A DNA stretch of 64,000 nt from Paulownia fortunei (Eukaryota; Streptophyta; Magnoliopsida; Lamiales; Paulowniaceae). The stretch covers positions 16,979,445-17,043,444 of the forward strand of contig CM033107.1 in the NCBI GenBank assembly GCA_019321725.1. Reading direction: 5' to 3'. The position numbers and the translations under genes were made by a program. Positions within the stretch are counted from its first letter, which is position 1. Each line of letters begins with the position of its first letter. Positions 12,443-25,504 of this stretch are shown in pieces. The notes under the pieces are model-generated. The model ran no database searches. It saw only the letters and a list, made by a program, of their open reading frames with translations, and had not been told where the DNA came from.

Positions 12443-15400
12443 TTAGCCAAATGGGTTTCCACTAGCAGAAGTGAAGTTACTTGAAGCAGAACAAGCTGGA
12501 TGTAACCCACCCAGTTGGGGATTTGGGTTCAGAGATGCAAAAGCAGACTCCTCAAGGCCGAAGCCAGATAGTCCTTGTGGCCTACAAAAGTACCAAAAAG
12601 CTTCAATGAGTGTAGCAGTATACATTATGTTGAATCAAAGACAAATAACTCATAAATTGGTCATTTTCAAACCAAAATAAGTTAAGTTGGATGACTAGCA
12701 AACTTTAGCTAAAAACTATATTACCTTGGAGGCATGCTGCCAACTATTTCTTGTCCCACGAATGAACCTGTTAATGATTAGACATGTTGAAACATGTAAG
12801 CATATATGATCATGCTGCTCCAACAACCTAAACGAAATTAATATGATCATTTACCTGGAGGGATTGCTGATGTATAAGCTGGCGCTTGAGTAAGCACCGA
12901 CGGAGGATGAGGTGGAGGGGTTCCAAGACTTGAAGTATGCAGTAGCCCAGACGGAGGGGCAGTTTTGGGTAATGCGCCTTGCAATGATGCCACTGAAGGA
13001 AACTACATAACGAGGATAGACAACTTGCATTTAGCACAAAACAAAACCAAGTCAACTTAACATCTTGTTCAAATTGCAAATTTACTGGAGTTGCACAATC
13101 AGATTGGTTAATAGACTTTCATGCGTTTCAAATTCACCAAACATATACAGAAAGACTATTTCTGTAAGCATATAAATAGTTCTGTCAGAACAGCAACCTA
13201 GCAGAAAATTAAGAGAAGAACAAAAACAAACAAGAAATCGATGAATTACCCCTAGATTCCTTTAGGCATCACACCCAAGGTTGAATTGTATCACAGAATC
13301 ACAACTTGAAGAAAGCTTCAATCATAAGTGGGAAACTTTATTCACTGATCTCCATTCAAATTCTGAAGATATATTTCCATTTGTAGGCCTCAAGATATTT
13401 CCTAGTCCAACTAGGACGTAGATTTTTGTAAGGAATCAAGAAACTAATTGTAACAATACTCAACTCATATAACTACTAACATGACTCCAGTCTCCAGAAC
13501 ATAAAAAGACCTGGACTTAAGAGACTCAAAACTAATTTCAGAAAACATCTACAAATACAAAATTCCTAAAATACCCTCAGACTGCAATTAACAAACCTAT
13601 ACTCAAAAGCTAAAGATTGATTTGTGCTTAAATTATCATTGAGGGAAAATGTATTACTCTAGAAACCAATCCTTTATATTCGTTTTTCTCTATCCCCATA
13701 TCTTGCATCAACAATAATCCATATTAACTTAACTACACAATAAAGTGGGAAATAACAAAGAAGTGTCTTGTTGCTTCTTCACCCATGAGCTTAAGTAATG
13801 GATTCAAACACAAGCAAAGAAGGTCATAATCGAACAAGATTGCAACTTCTTGGGAATACACTTAGAGGGTGTTTGGCGAAGCTTATTTAAAAGATCTTAT
13901 AACATGTTTTTAGAGCTTATAAGATGTTAAATCTTTTTTTTTTTAAAAAAGTTGTTTTAAGTGTTGGGGATAAAATAAGATCATGGAGCTTTTAAAGGAG
14001 TTTGTGAAGATTTAAAAAAAAAAAGATCTTATTTAAAAAATAAATTAGGATCGCCTTACTTTTTAAAGAAAAGCTTATAAGATCCTAACATTTTGTTTTG
14101 GGAGTTTATAAGCTCCTTTTTTAAAAAAAATTACCAAACACTTTAAGCGATCTTATACGCTCTCATATATTTTATAATATTTTATATTTTAGAAGATGTT
14201 TTAAAGAGCTTATAAGCTCAACCAAACATCCTCTTATACTCACCTATATTTGATTAGGGGTTCAGCACAAATGGTACTTAGCTGTGATTTTATTAGTGTC
14301 TCATATCTGGTGAGTCACAATAATACTCACCTATATATAACCCTGAACAATGTAATATTTATATGTTGCCTTCAAAATAGCAAAACAACATTCTAAGTTT
14401 TAATATATTCCAAGCCTACCCCAGTTTAAAACAAAAATGAAAAAACAAACAAAATGGTGCTAAGGAGGGTCTAGTATTTTGAGGGATAAAAGATATGATC
14501 AATCTGGCGGAGAAATCACAATTTATCACATTTCTGTCTCCAGCAATCTTTTAAGAATGTATCAACTATTCAAATTGATCAAACTTAGGTTGTGATAGGA
14601 TCAAATGCGTTTAGATCAGAACCAGAATATATCTGAATTTAGTTCCTTATGTTTGTAATCCAATTTAATCATGTATGGCAATTACTAAAAAAAGCCCACT
14701 TAGATCATATATTTGAGTGAGGAAACCTTTGGGAAAATGTTTTTCTATGTTTTTTCTAAAAGGAAAATAAAGAGGAAAGGCATGGATAAATATCACTACA
14801 AGAGATATTCATCAACTTGTAAATTTACTAATGATTTATAGATTTTGCTTTTCCAACCCTAGATCCAAACAGAAGATAACTGAATTTAGTTTTAAAGCGA
14901 AATAAGATCTCGTATGGCTTATGAAGAAAATTGGAAAAAGTAATCTAAAATCTGTACTCCTTTACCCGTAGAAATTGTTCTTGCCTGCACCAATCTATCA
15001 TTAATCTTACTCTTGTGGATCCAATCCTTTGCTGAAGGAAACTTTTTAGAAGTATAAGTTTACTTTCAGATGCACACACACATACAACAATAAAATTCAA
15101 AAGAAATAAAATTCCTTTTGCTTCAAATAAAATTCAAAAGAGCCGATGTATAAATGGTTCCATTCTTGTAGTTAACGCATGACTAATATCTTGGCATATT
15201 TCTATTTACAGGTGCCTTTCAATAGAGTAATGCGTGTTCTGCATTCTTCGTCACAGTATAACAATTGTTCTTATGTTCAGGTCTCATGTCATAATTACAA
15301 CTTCAATCACGCTATCCAAACTTATTAGTTGACACAAGATATATTAAGAAAAAAAAATTCAGAACAACTTATGTATTTTAGCCATCATTGACCAACAAAG

Positions 15401-18400
15401 TTCCGCCAGTGATTAATCTCTCTAATTACACATCTTAACAGGGTGAGAATCATCAAATAAAAATGAATAATGACTGATAATAAAGAGTAAATCAATTTAT
15501 TTTGAGAAAGGGAACATACTGTTGATGCTTGAACAGGAGAAGGTTCATTGCCAACATCAAAAGGATTTATCGATCTTGACACTGGCTGGAAATTAGGTAC
15601 CGGCTGCAAGTGGAAAAACAAATATTTTACGGAATTTATTAGGTGGATTGCACTTTCCTCCCTGTAAAAGTTCAAGAGAGCTAATATCCCCCCAAGGGAT
15701 AAAATATTGATCAAATATCCACCAGGGATAGAAATATTAGCAGATACACAGTTCAAAATCTAAGACAGAGGCCATTCAAACTCATTCATTAGGTGAGTCT
15801 CAGACCCCATCTTTACAAGTATGATATTGTTTGAAAGGTATTTAAGCCTCTAAACAGCATTTCCACACTTAAACACCTTTTATTGCAACAATGTGCCGAC
15901 TTTAAAAGGTATAAACCCGAGCAAGCCATGTTGAACTACTAGGTCATTTCGTCCATTCCCACCACAGCCACCATCGTCCATTTGCCAAAATGAGGGCTGG
16001 AGCCTCTTCAAATAGTTTTGAGGGTTGACCAACTTTTTTTCCATACCAAAATTTTGCTTTTCACCCAGGTAATATCAGAAGAGGAGGGCGGGGGGGGGGG
16101 GGGGGGTGTGTGCATTGGAAATTGGTGAAGATGAGATCCATTTGCTTGAAGCAATAAGGCATCATCCTCGGGCTGTTTCTCTGAGTAATATGATGCTTAT
16201 GTCCCCATGGGGATGGCTTCACCTCCACCTAGCCTTATCTTTTTTTGATGCCCCTAACATCATATCTCCTAATCTTCTTCTTTTAAACCTTTGTATCCAA
16301 ATTTCTAGAAATTTCTGAGAAATGAATAATGAAAAATTTCTTCCATATAGATATATATATATATATGTGTGTGTGTGTGTTTGTAATATAGCATATCCGT
16401 CATTGCACCATCTAAATCAATAAATGATTGTTTATTCGGGCAATGATACTCATTTAAATTTAGAAGGGTTTTAGCCAACTAATTTTTACTCCCGTGTTTA
16501 CTCTCCAGAAAATTCTTGAGGTAAAAAATGCAATATACTCAACCAGAAATACAAAATAAAATCGTGGAGGCATTCATTTAAAGAGAAAAATAATAAAATT
16601 CAGAATAAACTAGTACCCAGGATACCATTGGCGTGTTATATCGCACAGGGAGCCCAGCAACATATGGAGAACCAGAATACCAGCCCGGAACTGGAGATGG
16701 AGCATAAGAGTAATTCACTGTAAATAAATCCTCTGGCAGTGCTTTTCTTCCACCAGATTTTGCATCCAATGAAGATTCTGTCGTAAATCCAAAAGAGGTT
16801 CCCATGGCAGGCTTTGTTTCAGTTTGACCCACTTGCACAATAGATGCAACAGGAGTCCCATGGGCATTTGGCGCAAGTGGATTCCATGGCTGTTACAAGT
16901 CCAGGGGAGGGATTAATTACTTCATGAAGAAATTCCAATGTAGAAGGAAAGAATATTGCACTGACATTGCGTACCTTGTTGCTTGAAGATCCACCAATAA
17001 CAGGAGCAACTAGTTGAGAAACAGGCTGACCAATACCTACAGGGAACAAAGACTGTTGTTGAGGTTTCATGGTAGGCCACTGTCCTCCAGCGGGAGCAGG
17101 GGCATTGGTTAGCAAGCTCCCTTCGACATTGGCTAATTGTGGTGCTGGCCCAAGGGACACAGCAGGAGCACCACCAGGGGGAAGCACTGTTGGTGGAGCA
17201 GTACTTGCAAATGATGACCCCAAAGATGAACCTTGTGAACCACTAGATTGGAAAGGTGATAACTTGCCCACAGGGGCAGAGGGACCTGATGTGGGTGCTG
17301 GAATTGACAACTCTGAAAGTACAGATTCCACATAGTTCGAGGGTGCAGTATATATTTTCACCTCGGGCACTGAATCAAAATTTGCCCAGTCATTACTACT
17401 AGATGTGGCCAATTGCACAGAAGATGCATCTGCAGCTGCTTGTTGAGTTTGTGGGACAGTTGGAGGTTCAGGAACAGAATCGAAATCAATAAACGAAGCC
17501 TCCACTTTGATCTCAGATGGATTTGCATCAGAGGATGCCAAGCTACTGGAGGATGCAGTTCTCTGCAAAAGGAATATTCTACCACTTACGTTCTATGGTG
17601 AGAATAAGTAGACAAAGTTACAAAAATGTTTATGCAAGTAAAATATCTACTGTAAAAGGACAGAAGGTAATACAATGTAAAAAATAATCAAAATCATCAA
17701 ACAAGGTGACCTCTCAAGCTGGAAAGAAAGTAAATGTTAAATCATGTTTGGAGTAACTAAATCATGTAAAACTAGGGAGAATTATTTTACAATTAGAAAG
17801 ACAAGGTCTCACAGGCAATGAGCAAGAAGTTATCACCAAATGAGGATGCTCTGCTTCTTTCATCACTATGTGAACCCAAAAACTAGTTCACCTTTTCACT
17901 GAGGAGATATTAATATCAGAAACTAACCATATTAGCCTTCATAACAAAAGGCATGCTAGTTTTAATTCATACCAGAGTGCAGATTAGATAGGAGAACAAA
18001 TTGCACAAAAAATAATCAAGCATAACAAAGCACATCTTACAGGGGAAGATTTTTACCTGTGTGTGTGCCCAACCATCAGTTGGCTTGCCACCAGTGGCTT
18101 TTGGGGGCTCAATAACTCGAAGAGGAGATATATTATCTCCTAATATATCTCTAACAGGGCGGACTATAGGAGGGCTGGGCATGTCTGAATCTCTTTGACT
18201 ATCAGGTGATCTACCTTCAAGCTTAGAGCCTCCATCAGAACTTCTGTCTTCAGACCTCCTCCCATTTCCAAACCTATCGTCTCGTCTCCAGTCATTAACT
18301 ACTTCAGCATGGGCAGGACTTCTTTTATAATCACTATTTTGCCGATTGTCTTGATCATATGCTGGACTTCTTTGACCAGGACTAGGCCTATCACCATGAC

Positions 18401-21400
18401 GACGCTCGAAAGTATCGTCATAAGGTGGACTTCGTGAACCACCTTGATAGGTGTCTATCCTCCTATTTCCACTGAAATCCTCAGTTTCTCCCTGCAGAAT
18501 GGCAAATGCAATTTAAAAAGCATTAAATTTTGTAGAACTCCTATCGTTCACCAAGGATGGTATAAATTTCTATGTACAGAAATGTCTTAAACAGCCATCA
18601 TAAAAAATTGAAAATTTTACTGTGAAGGGACCCCATGTATACCATCTTTGCCCTCAGAGGCTTTTCCAAGTTCCTCTCACCAGTATATCTTCTATCCACA
18701 TAGACATGCTTGATGAAATCACGTAGTCTCTCTATATTGCTAAGAGGAGGACACATATATCAGATGGACAACTAAGAAAATAATATCAAGCCAAAAGAAA
18801 GAAATTCCCAAGCAGAATGTTATAACATGATATTTTTTAGTGTTACCTGCCATCAGGGAGAGAATTACGCTGAGGATCCCATTCCTTTAGATAAATTTCT
18901 CTAGCACTCTATTAGGAGAGAAATTATTCAAACATGAGTAAAACATTGAAAGATGTTTAAACAAGTGAAATAAACATGTATATCATCACTGAAAGAAACA
19001 GTTGCTTGTGTACCGCATTCCCCCCTCCCTGAAGGGCACTGACTTCTTGTGGAGTAAATTTAGCCATAGATACCGACTTCACTCTGTGTGTGAACTCTCG
19101 ACTGTAAGTAGTTCCAAAAACATAATAAGTGAACATTGCTTGCAATGAAAGAGGACTGTACAAAGCTTCAGTACTTGTAAAACCCTCTGGAAGGTGTCAT
19201 AAAACAAAATATGCAAAACTGGAACTCATTATTACTTACTGTATCCCACTGCAGGTTGTACAGACAAATGTTGAGAAATTAGTGCACACATATTGAGGCC
19301 CCTGATAGGAAGGAATAAAAATAGTTAGCACCCAACAATTTAAAATACGAAGACACAACACAAAGCTTCACAACATATGTCCTGAGAAGCCTCACTACTC
19401 CAGCACGACAAGGCAGGTGAAGTTCAGATTTTGGAATTATTTGAAATACAATACAAAATTGTCCCATAGCAAAAACATCAACAAACCTATTCCTTCATTT
19501 GACCTACTAGTCATAGGATAGGAGCAAATCTGAAGTATTGTGCTTCTGTCCTTGTAGCTCGCTATCTTATTTGCAGCAACATTCTCATGAGTGATTAGTG
19601 CATCTAATTAACTAATTGGAAATAGACAGCAACCAACAAGGATCATGTTATCAGAGACTATCAATGCATTGAATCCCTTAGCCACTGCCCATGGTGCCAA
19701 TATCCAATGGAAGGCGAACCAAGATGTTGAATCTGATGGACTGACTGAAAGAGTTTGAAGTCATGTTAGTTTTTTTTTTTGTTTATCCTATCTCCCATAT
19801 AAGGAAAAGACTGGGTAGACGAGGAAAAGCTCCATGTTCTGAGGGATAGTCCCAACAATGGTGTCTTCCAGTTATAAACCCATCTGAGATGTAAAAAATA
19901 TATCTTTTTTCACCATCACCACAGTGCATGAGACAAATGTGTTCAGATTAAGTAGGGTCATATTCGGTGGTTACAATGCAAGAGAAGATCCTATTCTTTC
20001 ACATGGGAAGAGAAAGCTCTCTCCACTTGGCTTAGTCTTTTGCATGAAGGTCCTTTGTTATGCTCGTTCTCTCATTCTTATTCAATGTCAATTCTTCTTG
20101 AAAAAAACAAATTCTCAACCTAATTGACTGGGTGTTGATATCTTCACTTCGGATTCAATTGCTCGAGGAGCAGGTAGGATAATAGAGGGACCTCTCAACC
20201 TCTAGAAAAAAGTCTTCTGTGCTGTTCTCCTATCTGCAAAAGTGTTGCGATGAGAATCCCCTTGCATTTGGGATCTTAATAGGCATTTTTCCATTGAATC
20301 GATGAAGGGAAAACTCCGTTGTAGGTGCCCCCAATTTCTGATTTCAGGGATGGGATCTCATGGCTAATCTCAAACTGTGTGGTATCCATTTTTGTTTATT
20401 TTGTTGTTTTTAATAGACAGCTGATTTGGGAGGTCATATGAATCTTTCAATCATCAAACAAATCTAACCAGAGCTCAAGCGTTTACTTTTCTAGTTAGAG
20501 ACCAATTTGGGGCTAATATAGGATCTCCTCAAGGACCTACTGTTTTAAATAAATATCCAATGCGTTCCCTGAACTGAAAAGCCATTTTTTTGGAGTGAAA
20601 TTCTGAAAATAAAGCATAAGTAACCATAGTTTCAGCAAAAATGACCATGATACGAGGGCATTGGGAGCTAAAATGCCCAATTCTTCTGCAACTCCACTTA
20701 CCCTCAAATTTACAGTTTTGAGTAGAAACTAAGTTCACTGATGGTTAGATCACAGTGAACTATGAGCTTTTCCTACAGCACTTTAGAGTTAAAATCAGCA
20801 GTAATTGTCATATCTACATAGTTGATTAACATTCAGATATTTCCATGGAGAAGTCACCTTCATCATGATAAAGAACTTAAATAGCTTCACTTAATGTATT
20901 TAGCATGAGTGCAGCAAGGTTGAAGGCTCCAATTATGGTACAAGCCATTTCTATCAAGGCTCCAATTATGGTTCAAGCCATTTCTATCAAGGCTCCATAG
21001 GATCTTCATTCCACTCACATCTCAAATTGTAACGAAGGAAAGAACTTACTCGTATACTCTTGAACTGTCACTTTCTTGCCTCATTGACAATGGATTCTTT
21101 GCTTTTAACATTGAGGAGGAAGTGGTATGACATAGCTCACCTTTCCTCAATTCCAATTTCACCCATGCCTGTACTTCAAAAAATTTCTTACTTCTAAGTT
21201 CACCAAACACACACAATTCCCTCTTGTTTACCATCAATATAATATGGGTTTAATTACAACAACCTCCTCTAGGATTTACCTAAGTACTGGTTGTACCCCT
21301 CCTTTCGGAGATCCAATACCTCCCCTCAGGTTGGCACTATTTATCAAATTAACCCATCTATTAGTATTATGGAAGAAAAATTTCTACACCAGCAAAAAAC

Positions 21401-22418
21401 AAAACAAAAATTAACTATTTAAATTTTTATGGACCAACAAACCCTTAGTAATATATTAGACTTATCGAGGGTGTTAATGGAATAAATCTAAATCTTGGAG
21501 TGCAATATTTAATGTATCACTATTACATTTGAATATGTATGTGGCCATTCCTTTTTCGTATCCTAACTTTATTATTTGTGAACTCAGAACCAATTCGAAA
21601 AGACCAAGTGTAAAAGTTGTGAAGCTTCATTCAGATCCGGAGTAGGTCATCGCCAGTCATTTCTTGAGAGGAAGGACTCAGGAAAAAGGAGATATATGAA
21701 GTCTATGTGCATGCTCCAGCAAATTATCTTCCCCCTTCCCCTTACTGGGTAGAATAATTTGTTTAACTGCATTTGTAATTTAATATAATGGCATCTATTA
21801 GTTCATGTAGTACTGAGCATGCATTGATATTTAAAGTGGTTGGCAGAAAATAAGAGGAACAATCCACAGCCATTACAAGAACAAAGCCAGTAGTCACTAA
21901 TCAAGGTAGTATATATTCTTATTCGCTTAAAATCCTATTCATGTCATAATTATCAAATTTCTGGAGCTAGCTTGGCTTATCAGAGTGCTACTATATTCAA
22001 TCTTCTCGGCTGTGCCATATATACAGAGATGGACAGATGAAAAGAAACTTCCAGTTTTACTTCCTTCAGAAGCATTGTATATTTGTCTTGGGGTCACAAG
22101 AAGACTTCAAATGAGGTCGGTTGGCCCTATACTATTTAAGACAGGAGTAAGCTCTTTTTCCCCAGTTCCTGATGCGCCATTATGGAAGTGATCCAAATAA
22201 CTTTGAGAAAGAGACGTAGCATAGTAGATGCAATTCAAGAATTGAAACTCAAAAGGCATGGTAACAGAATGAGGCAATCCATGAAAACAAGCCTAAATCA
22301 ACAAAAGAAAGAAGCATACCAAGCTGTTGCAGTTAATACACCTGCGATTCTCAGGAAGCTTGAGAAGATTCCGTATAATTCTCTCATTTTTCTCATCCTC
22401 CTTCAGTCGATTCGCCAT
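12443..22418 (-). CDS. AGD14: ARF GTPase-activating protein, AGD14/AGFG type, 12 exons
   Basis: Spliced exons (minus): 22418-22320, 19301-19240, 19101-19014, 18908-18847, 18739-18643, 18491-18057, 17562-16975, 16889-16626, 15603-15520, 13002-12855, 12767-12725, 12581-12443. They sum to 2109 nt, 702 residues, with phases that all fit and GT..AG introns. The start is the [10 protein letters not shown] methionine. The N-terminal ARF-GAP zinc finger has C27, C30, C47, C50 in C-x2-C-x16-C-x2-C spacing, then GIHR with the arginine finger at R55 and [12 protein letters not shown]. The Ser/Pro/Gln-rich tail holds FDSVPE at 308-313 and 343-348 (the second preceded by WAN), PEDLF near 529-533, and NPF at 578-580 and 699-701. 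In this family the domain stimulates GTP hydrolysis on ARF GTPases, and NPF motifs bind EH-domain endocytic proteins. From memory, relatives have a Trp where this one has Ser43, which I could not verify. No break in the reading frame was found, and it is the only apparently functional gene in the window. Confidence 0.93.
12855..13002 (-). other. AGD14: AGD14 exon 10 and short 3' exons
   Basis: Exon 10 encodes a Pro-rich stretch ([15 protein letters not shown]). It joins, after one base of a Gly codon, exon 11 (12767-12725; 43 nt) and exon 12 (12581-12443). The last exon ends GNPFG followed by TAA, so the NPF motif is C-terminal. Confidence 0.88.
13003..15519 (-). other. AGD14: AGD14 intron 9 (2.5 kb)
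   Basis: Bounded by GTATGTTC at the donor and TTATGTAG at the acceptor on the minus strand. It carries the MITE-like element at 13864-14234. The rest is AT-rich with no other recognisable content. Confidence 0.8.
13864..14234. mobile_element. MITE-like inverted-repeat element in AGD14 intron 9
   Basis: Ends are inverted repeats: AGAGGGTGTTTGG at the left and the complement of AGAGGATGTTTGG at the right, each followed inward by GCTTAT-type sequence. The 371-bp interior is full of AGATCTTAT and AGCTTATAAG palindromes and A/T runs, and has no coding capacity. Termini with GGGTGTTTGG are common in plant hAT-type MITEs, so that class is my guess. A clean 8-bp target duplication is not seen; flanks ATACACTT and TATACTCA agree only partly. 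Confidence 0.6.
15630..15750. other. Possible short repeat remnant in intron 8
   Basis: A stretch with TTTCCTCCCTGT and ATATCCCCCCAAGGG, similar in style to a stretch in intron 1 at about 21245-21360 (AACCTCCTCTAGG, CCTCCCCTCAGG). These may be two remnants of one dispersed repeat. The match is weak. Confidence 0.25.
16090..16106. repeat. (G)17 tract followed by (TG)n
   Basis: An uninterrupted run of 17 G, preceded by GGAGGGC and followed by TGTGTGTG, inside AGD14 intron 8. In the transcript sense (minus) it is a C run. Length may be uncertain in assemblies. Confidence 0.85.
16349..16383. repeat. (AT)n(GT)n microsatellite in intron 8
   Basis: A compound dinucleotide repeat, ATATATAT running into GTGTGTGT, inside intron 8 of AGD14. 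Confidence 0.8.
19302..22319 (-). other. AGD14: AGD14 intron 1 (3.0 kb)
   Basis: Splits the zinc finger after the first Cys pair: donor GTATGC after codon 33, acceptor CCTATCAG. The minus-strand frames inside (for example 20529-20738 and 21046-21237) show no family resemblance. It holds a 33-bp tandem repeat and otherwise nothing I recognise. Confidence 0.8.
20925..20997. repeat. 33-bp tandem repeat, 2.2 units
   Basis: Units at 20925-20957 and 20958-20990 differ by one base, followed by a 7-base partial unit. Each begins GGCTCCAATTATGG. Located in AGD14 intron 1. Confidence 0.9.
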
Positions 22419-23059
22419 TTCACTACAAATACAATAAACCCCACCACTTTTTCTTCACAATTTACTGTACCTATCAACCAAACAATCAGTACAAGGATAG
22501 GTCTGCACAAAAGCGCGAATTTGAGAAAAAGTTACAGAAATTTCAAACTTTGAGAGAATCAGATCTGGTAAATAAGAGTCATCAAAGTTGACTTGCCTGT
22601 AGAACACAAGCAAAAAACTAAAGAACCACAAACTTGAAGAGCCCTTAATTTTTACTTTATAGAACTAATAGTTCAATTGAACCAGTAGAAGTTAATAACT
22701 GACCTGATCGGCAAAGAACAATTTCATAGATCAATGAAAGTCTGATTTTGGGACGACGGATCTCGGGTTTATCTTTTTACAGCTCAATTATAGGAAAGAC
22801 TAGATAGAGAGAAAGACAGCGCCCTTTTGCTGTTGAAAACGTACGAAAAAAACAGAGAAAAGAGAACGTGGGGGAGAGAATATTAATGAGAAATTAAAGG
22901 GAGAGATATCGGGTGTTCCGCGAATACAGGGCAAGAAAACTGAGGTCTCAAGTGTTTCCCTTCGACAACTGTCAACTGGTAATACGAATACTATTTCTAT
23001 TTCTGAAAATGTCACACTTTCAAATACACATAAATATGAAAATCTTTGAAGTTAAAATA
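22419..23059 (-). promoter_or_regulatory. AGD14: AGD14 5' UTR and promoter
   Basis: A leader intron is plausible at 22503-22703 (donor GTCAGT after GATCAG, acceptor TTTTGTGCAG), giving a short last leader exon 22502-22419. Upstream on the minus strand are pyrimidine-rich stretches (CTCTCCCCC, TCTTTCTCTCTATC at about 22800-22880) of the kind found near plant start sites. No clear TATA box was seen. The available promoter is short because a copia LTR begins at about 23060. Confidence 0.5.
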
Positions 23060-23536
23060 GTTATAAAAATAAATAAGTAAAATGGGTTAACAGTTCACTC
23101 ATGAGACCTGATCCGACTCGAATATGAGACCTGATCCGACTCGAATAATTAGAAATTATTTTGGTAGGAGTAATTTGAGTTGTGATGGTTTTTGGAACAG
23201 AAACCACCACACCACAACACGTTAAAGAAATTTCCCTATCAAAAGTTAACTTTCGATAAAAAAATATATTTCTTCTCTCCCTGTAAAAAAATGGAAAAGA
23301 AAACAACGTAGAAAAGAATAAGCAAGAAGGGCTATTGTGATCAAGTATAAGTCACAATAAAAAAAAAGAGCATTTTGATTATGGAAGTGAAACTATTTCC
23401 ATAGGTAATTAGTTTTTAAACCTTGTTCAAGTATAAAAACACAAGAAAAAGGTAGTTGAATCAATTCAAAGATCCATATTTTTAACATGAATTTTTTATT
23501 AGAAAATTCATAAAATTCATTATTTTAATTCCGTCA
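23060..23536 (+). repeat. Copia-2 5' LTR
   Basis: About 477 bp, homologous to 30557-31008 and ending ATTTTAATTCCGTCA. The start has lost its TG and is placed by alignment. A weak PBS follows at 23537-23549 (ATGTTATCATAGC against the usual TGGTATCAGAGC). A 24-bp near-exact duplication (ATGAGACCTGATCCGACTCG twice) lies at about 23100-23147 and is absent from the 3' LTR. Confidence 0.75.
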
Positions 23537-25504
23537 ATGTTATCATAGCTTGTTTTAGTTGATATCTTGCCATTCTTTCATGTGTTTTAAGCATGATTGT
23601 GTGGATAATTATGCTCTTTCGTGGTATATCTTAATATGCTTAGAATTATGCTTTCAAAATTTAAAGAAAGCATGTTTATATGTTGTAGAAGCATGCCTTA
23701 AAATTTGATGGATCCATGTTTTATGTATGATGAGATATTATGATTTTATTATGAAAATTATAATAATTTTATCTCCATTTTTCAGTATTTTTTGTTTGAA
23801 TTATGGAACAATTTTTATATGGTTAGAATCTTTATGAAATAAGCTTTTCAACCATATATTTCATGATTAAAAAGGCTTAGAAATGATTGAGATATAACCT
23901 TTAGAAGTTAGGATCGTACGTTAGAAAGTTCTGAGAATTTTGGAGAAGAAGATGAACAGTAAATAGGGAATCCACTCTCAGTTGTACTTGCGTGTGACCC
24001 AAATATCTAGTTATAGGAATTGGATTTCGAAATGGATAGCAACGTTGGATTTAGAAAGGTCGAAAATGGGGGTAGTCGGAGCGGTGTCGTCGGAAAACGC
24101 CCGAAAGGTGGCGTTGTGGACCACATGCCAAGGCGGGCGTCAGTTTTTGACAAAAATGACATGATTTTGATCAGAATTTAATTTTCTATTTTTTTGTGAT
24201 TTAAAATTTATTTTTTTGAATTGAAAATTATTTTTTATGAATTTTTTACCTTTAAAAATTGTATAAAATTACAGAAAAATATTTTTTTGACTGAAAAAAA
24301 TTTTGAATTTTTTTTTATAAATTTTGGAAACTATTTCCTATACTTTGGCTACTTGGATGAAAATTTATAACTTATTTTGATTAATGTGCTCATTAAATTA
24401 TGTATGAAAATTATTTTTTTATACAAGAAAATTATAAAATTGTGCATGTTTACAATTTTGAGTGTTTAGAAAATTTTCATCTTATATTCTTAAATATTAG
24501 GATTGGCCTTATGTCCAATCTAATATTTATTCTCATTTTCTAGATATGACGATAATCAGATATACTCTTAGCATCCTCCAGGGGAAGCTGGAGAAAGAAG
24601 AACTCTGGAGCATTTGGTAAAGTGAGAAATTTATCAGAATTATAAAATGGATGCGGATCATTCTTTGCCACAACATCTTTTGATAATGAAGGAAAAACAC
24701 AAGGAGCTTCTTCATTTATGTCACAATTTCAATGAATATAGTTATTATGTAGAACACCGAATGATTAAAAATTCTCTACCCGAATAGTAGAGTAATATTA
24801 TTATTGAAATAATTGATCGAGAGGGAGACATAGATCTTGAAGTATTGAGATCAAGTTTGATTAAGATATAGAGGAAAGAGATGGAACTCAAGATGAAGAA
24901 ATCATTATCTTTGAGGACAAATTCTGGTCTCGTATCTTAAAGTTCGCTTAAACAAATAGGCTTTCAGAATGAATGACCAATATGATGTCTTGTTTATATG
25001 TTAGGAGAAAATTTTATTTTCCTTAAGGAGATGACTCATTATGTATGTATGTTTGCTTTAGTAGTATTTATGAACACGTTATGTAACGTATGTTAATGTA
25101 CTTCATGCTATCTAATATATATTTGCTTCAAAGTATGTTTGTGAATCTTTTAATGATACAATAGTTTTAAGATTATGTGATGACAATACATGCTTATTAT
25201 CATATATATATATATATATATGAAAAAATGAATTCTTATATAGCATGAGTTATGCAATTAAGTGGGAGTTTTTAGGTTGGAAGAATTTAAGTGATTCTCA
25301 CCTTGAACTTATTGATATTTTTGTTACTCCAAAATTAAATTTATGATAATAAACATTTGGATTATAGTTGATTATTGGGAACTAAGTGAACTTTCGAATC
25401 TATACCATATATAAACTTATTATAAATATTAATTTTAAGTACAAAATTAAATATGTATAGTTAATGAGCATTAACATGTGTAATCACCTTCTAAAATACA
25501 GACC
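23537..25504 (+). other. Copia-2 leader
   Basis: Very AT-rich untranslated leader of about 2 kb with long T and A runs at 24180-24460 and an (AT)n run at about 25204-25222. The small frames here (23982-24164, 24533-24715) have no family resemblance. Confidence 0.5.

Noticed and set aside
17069..17335. 88-codon plus-strand frame inside AGD14 exon 7
   Set aside because: Antisense shadow of a Ser/Pro/Gly-rich exon; the minus frame fits the splice phases and family motifs.
20925..20997. CRISPR-like direct repeats
   Set aside because: Tandem without spacers, only 2.2 units, inside a plant intron.
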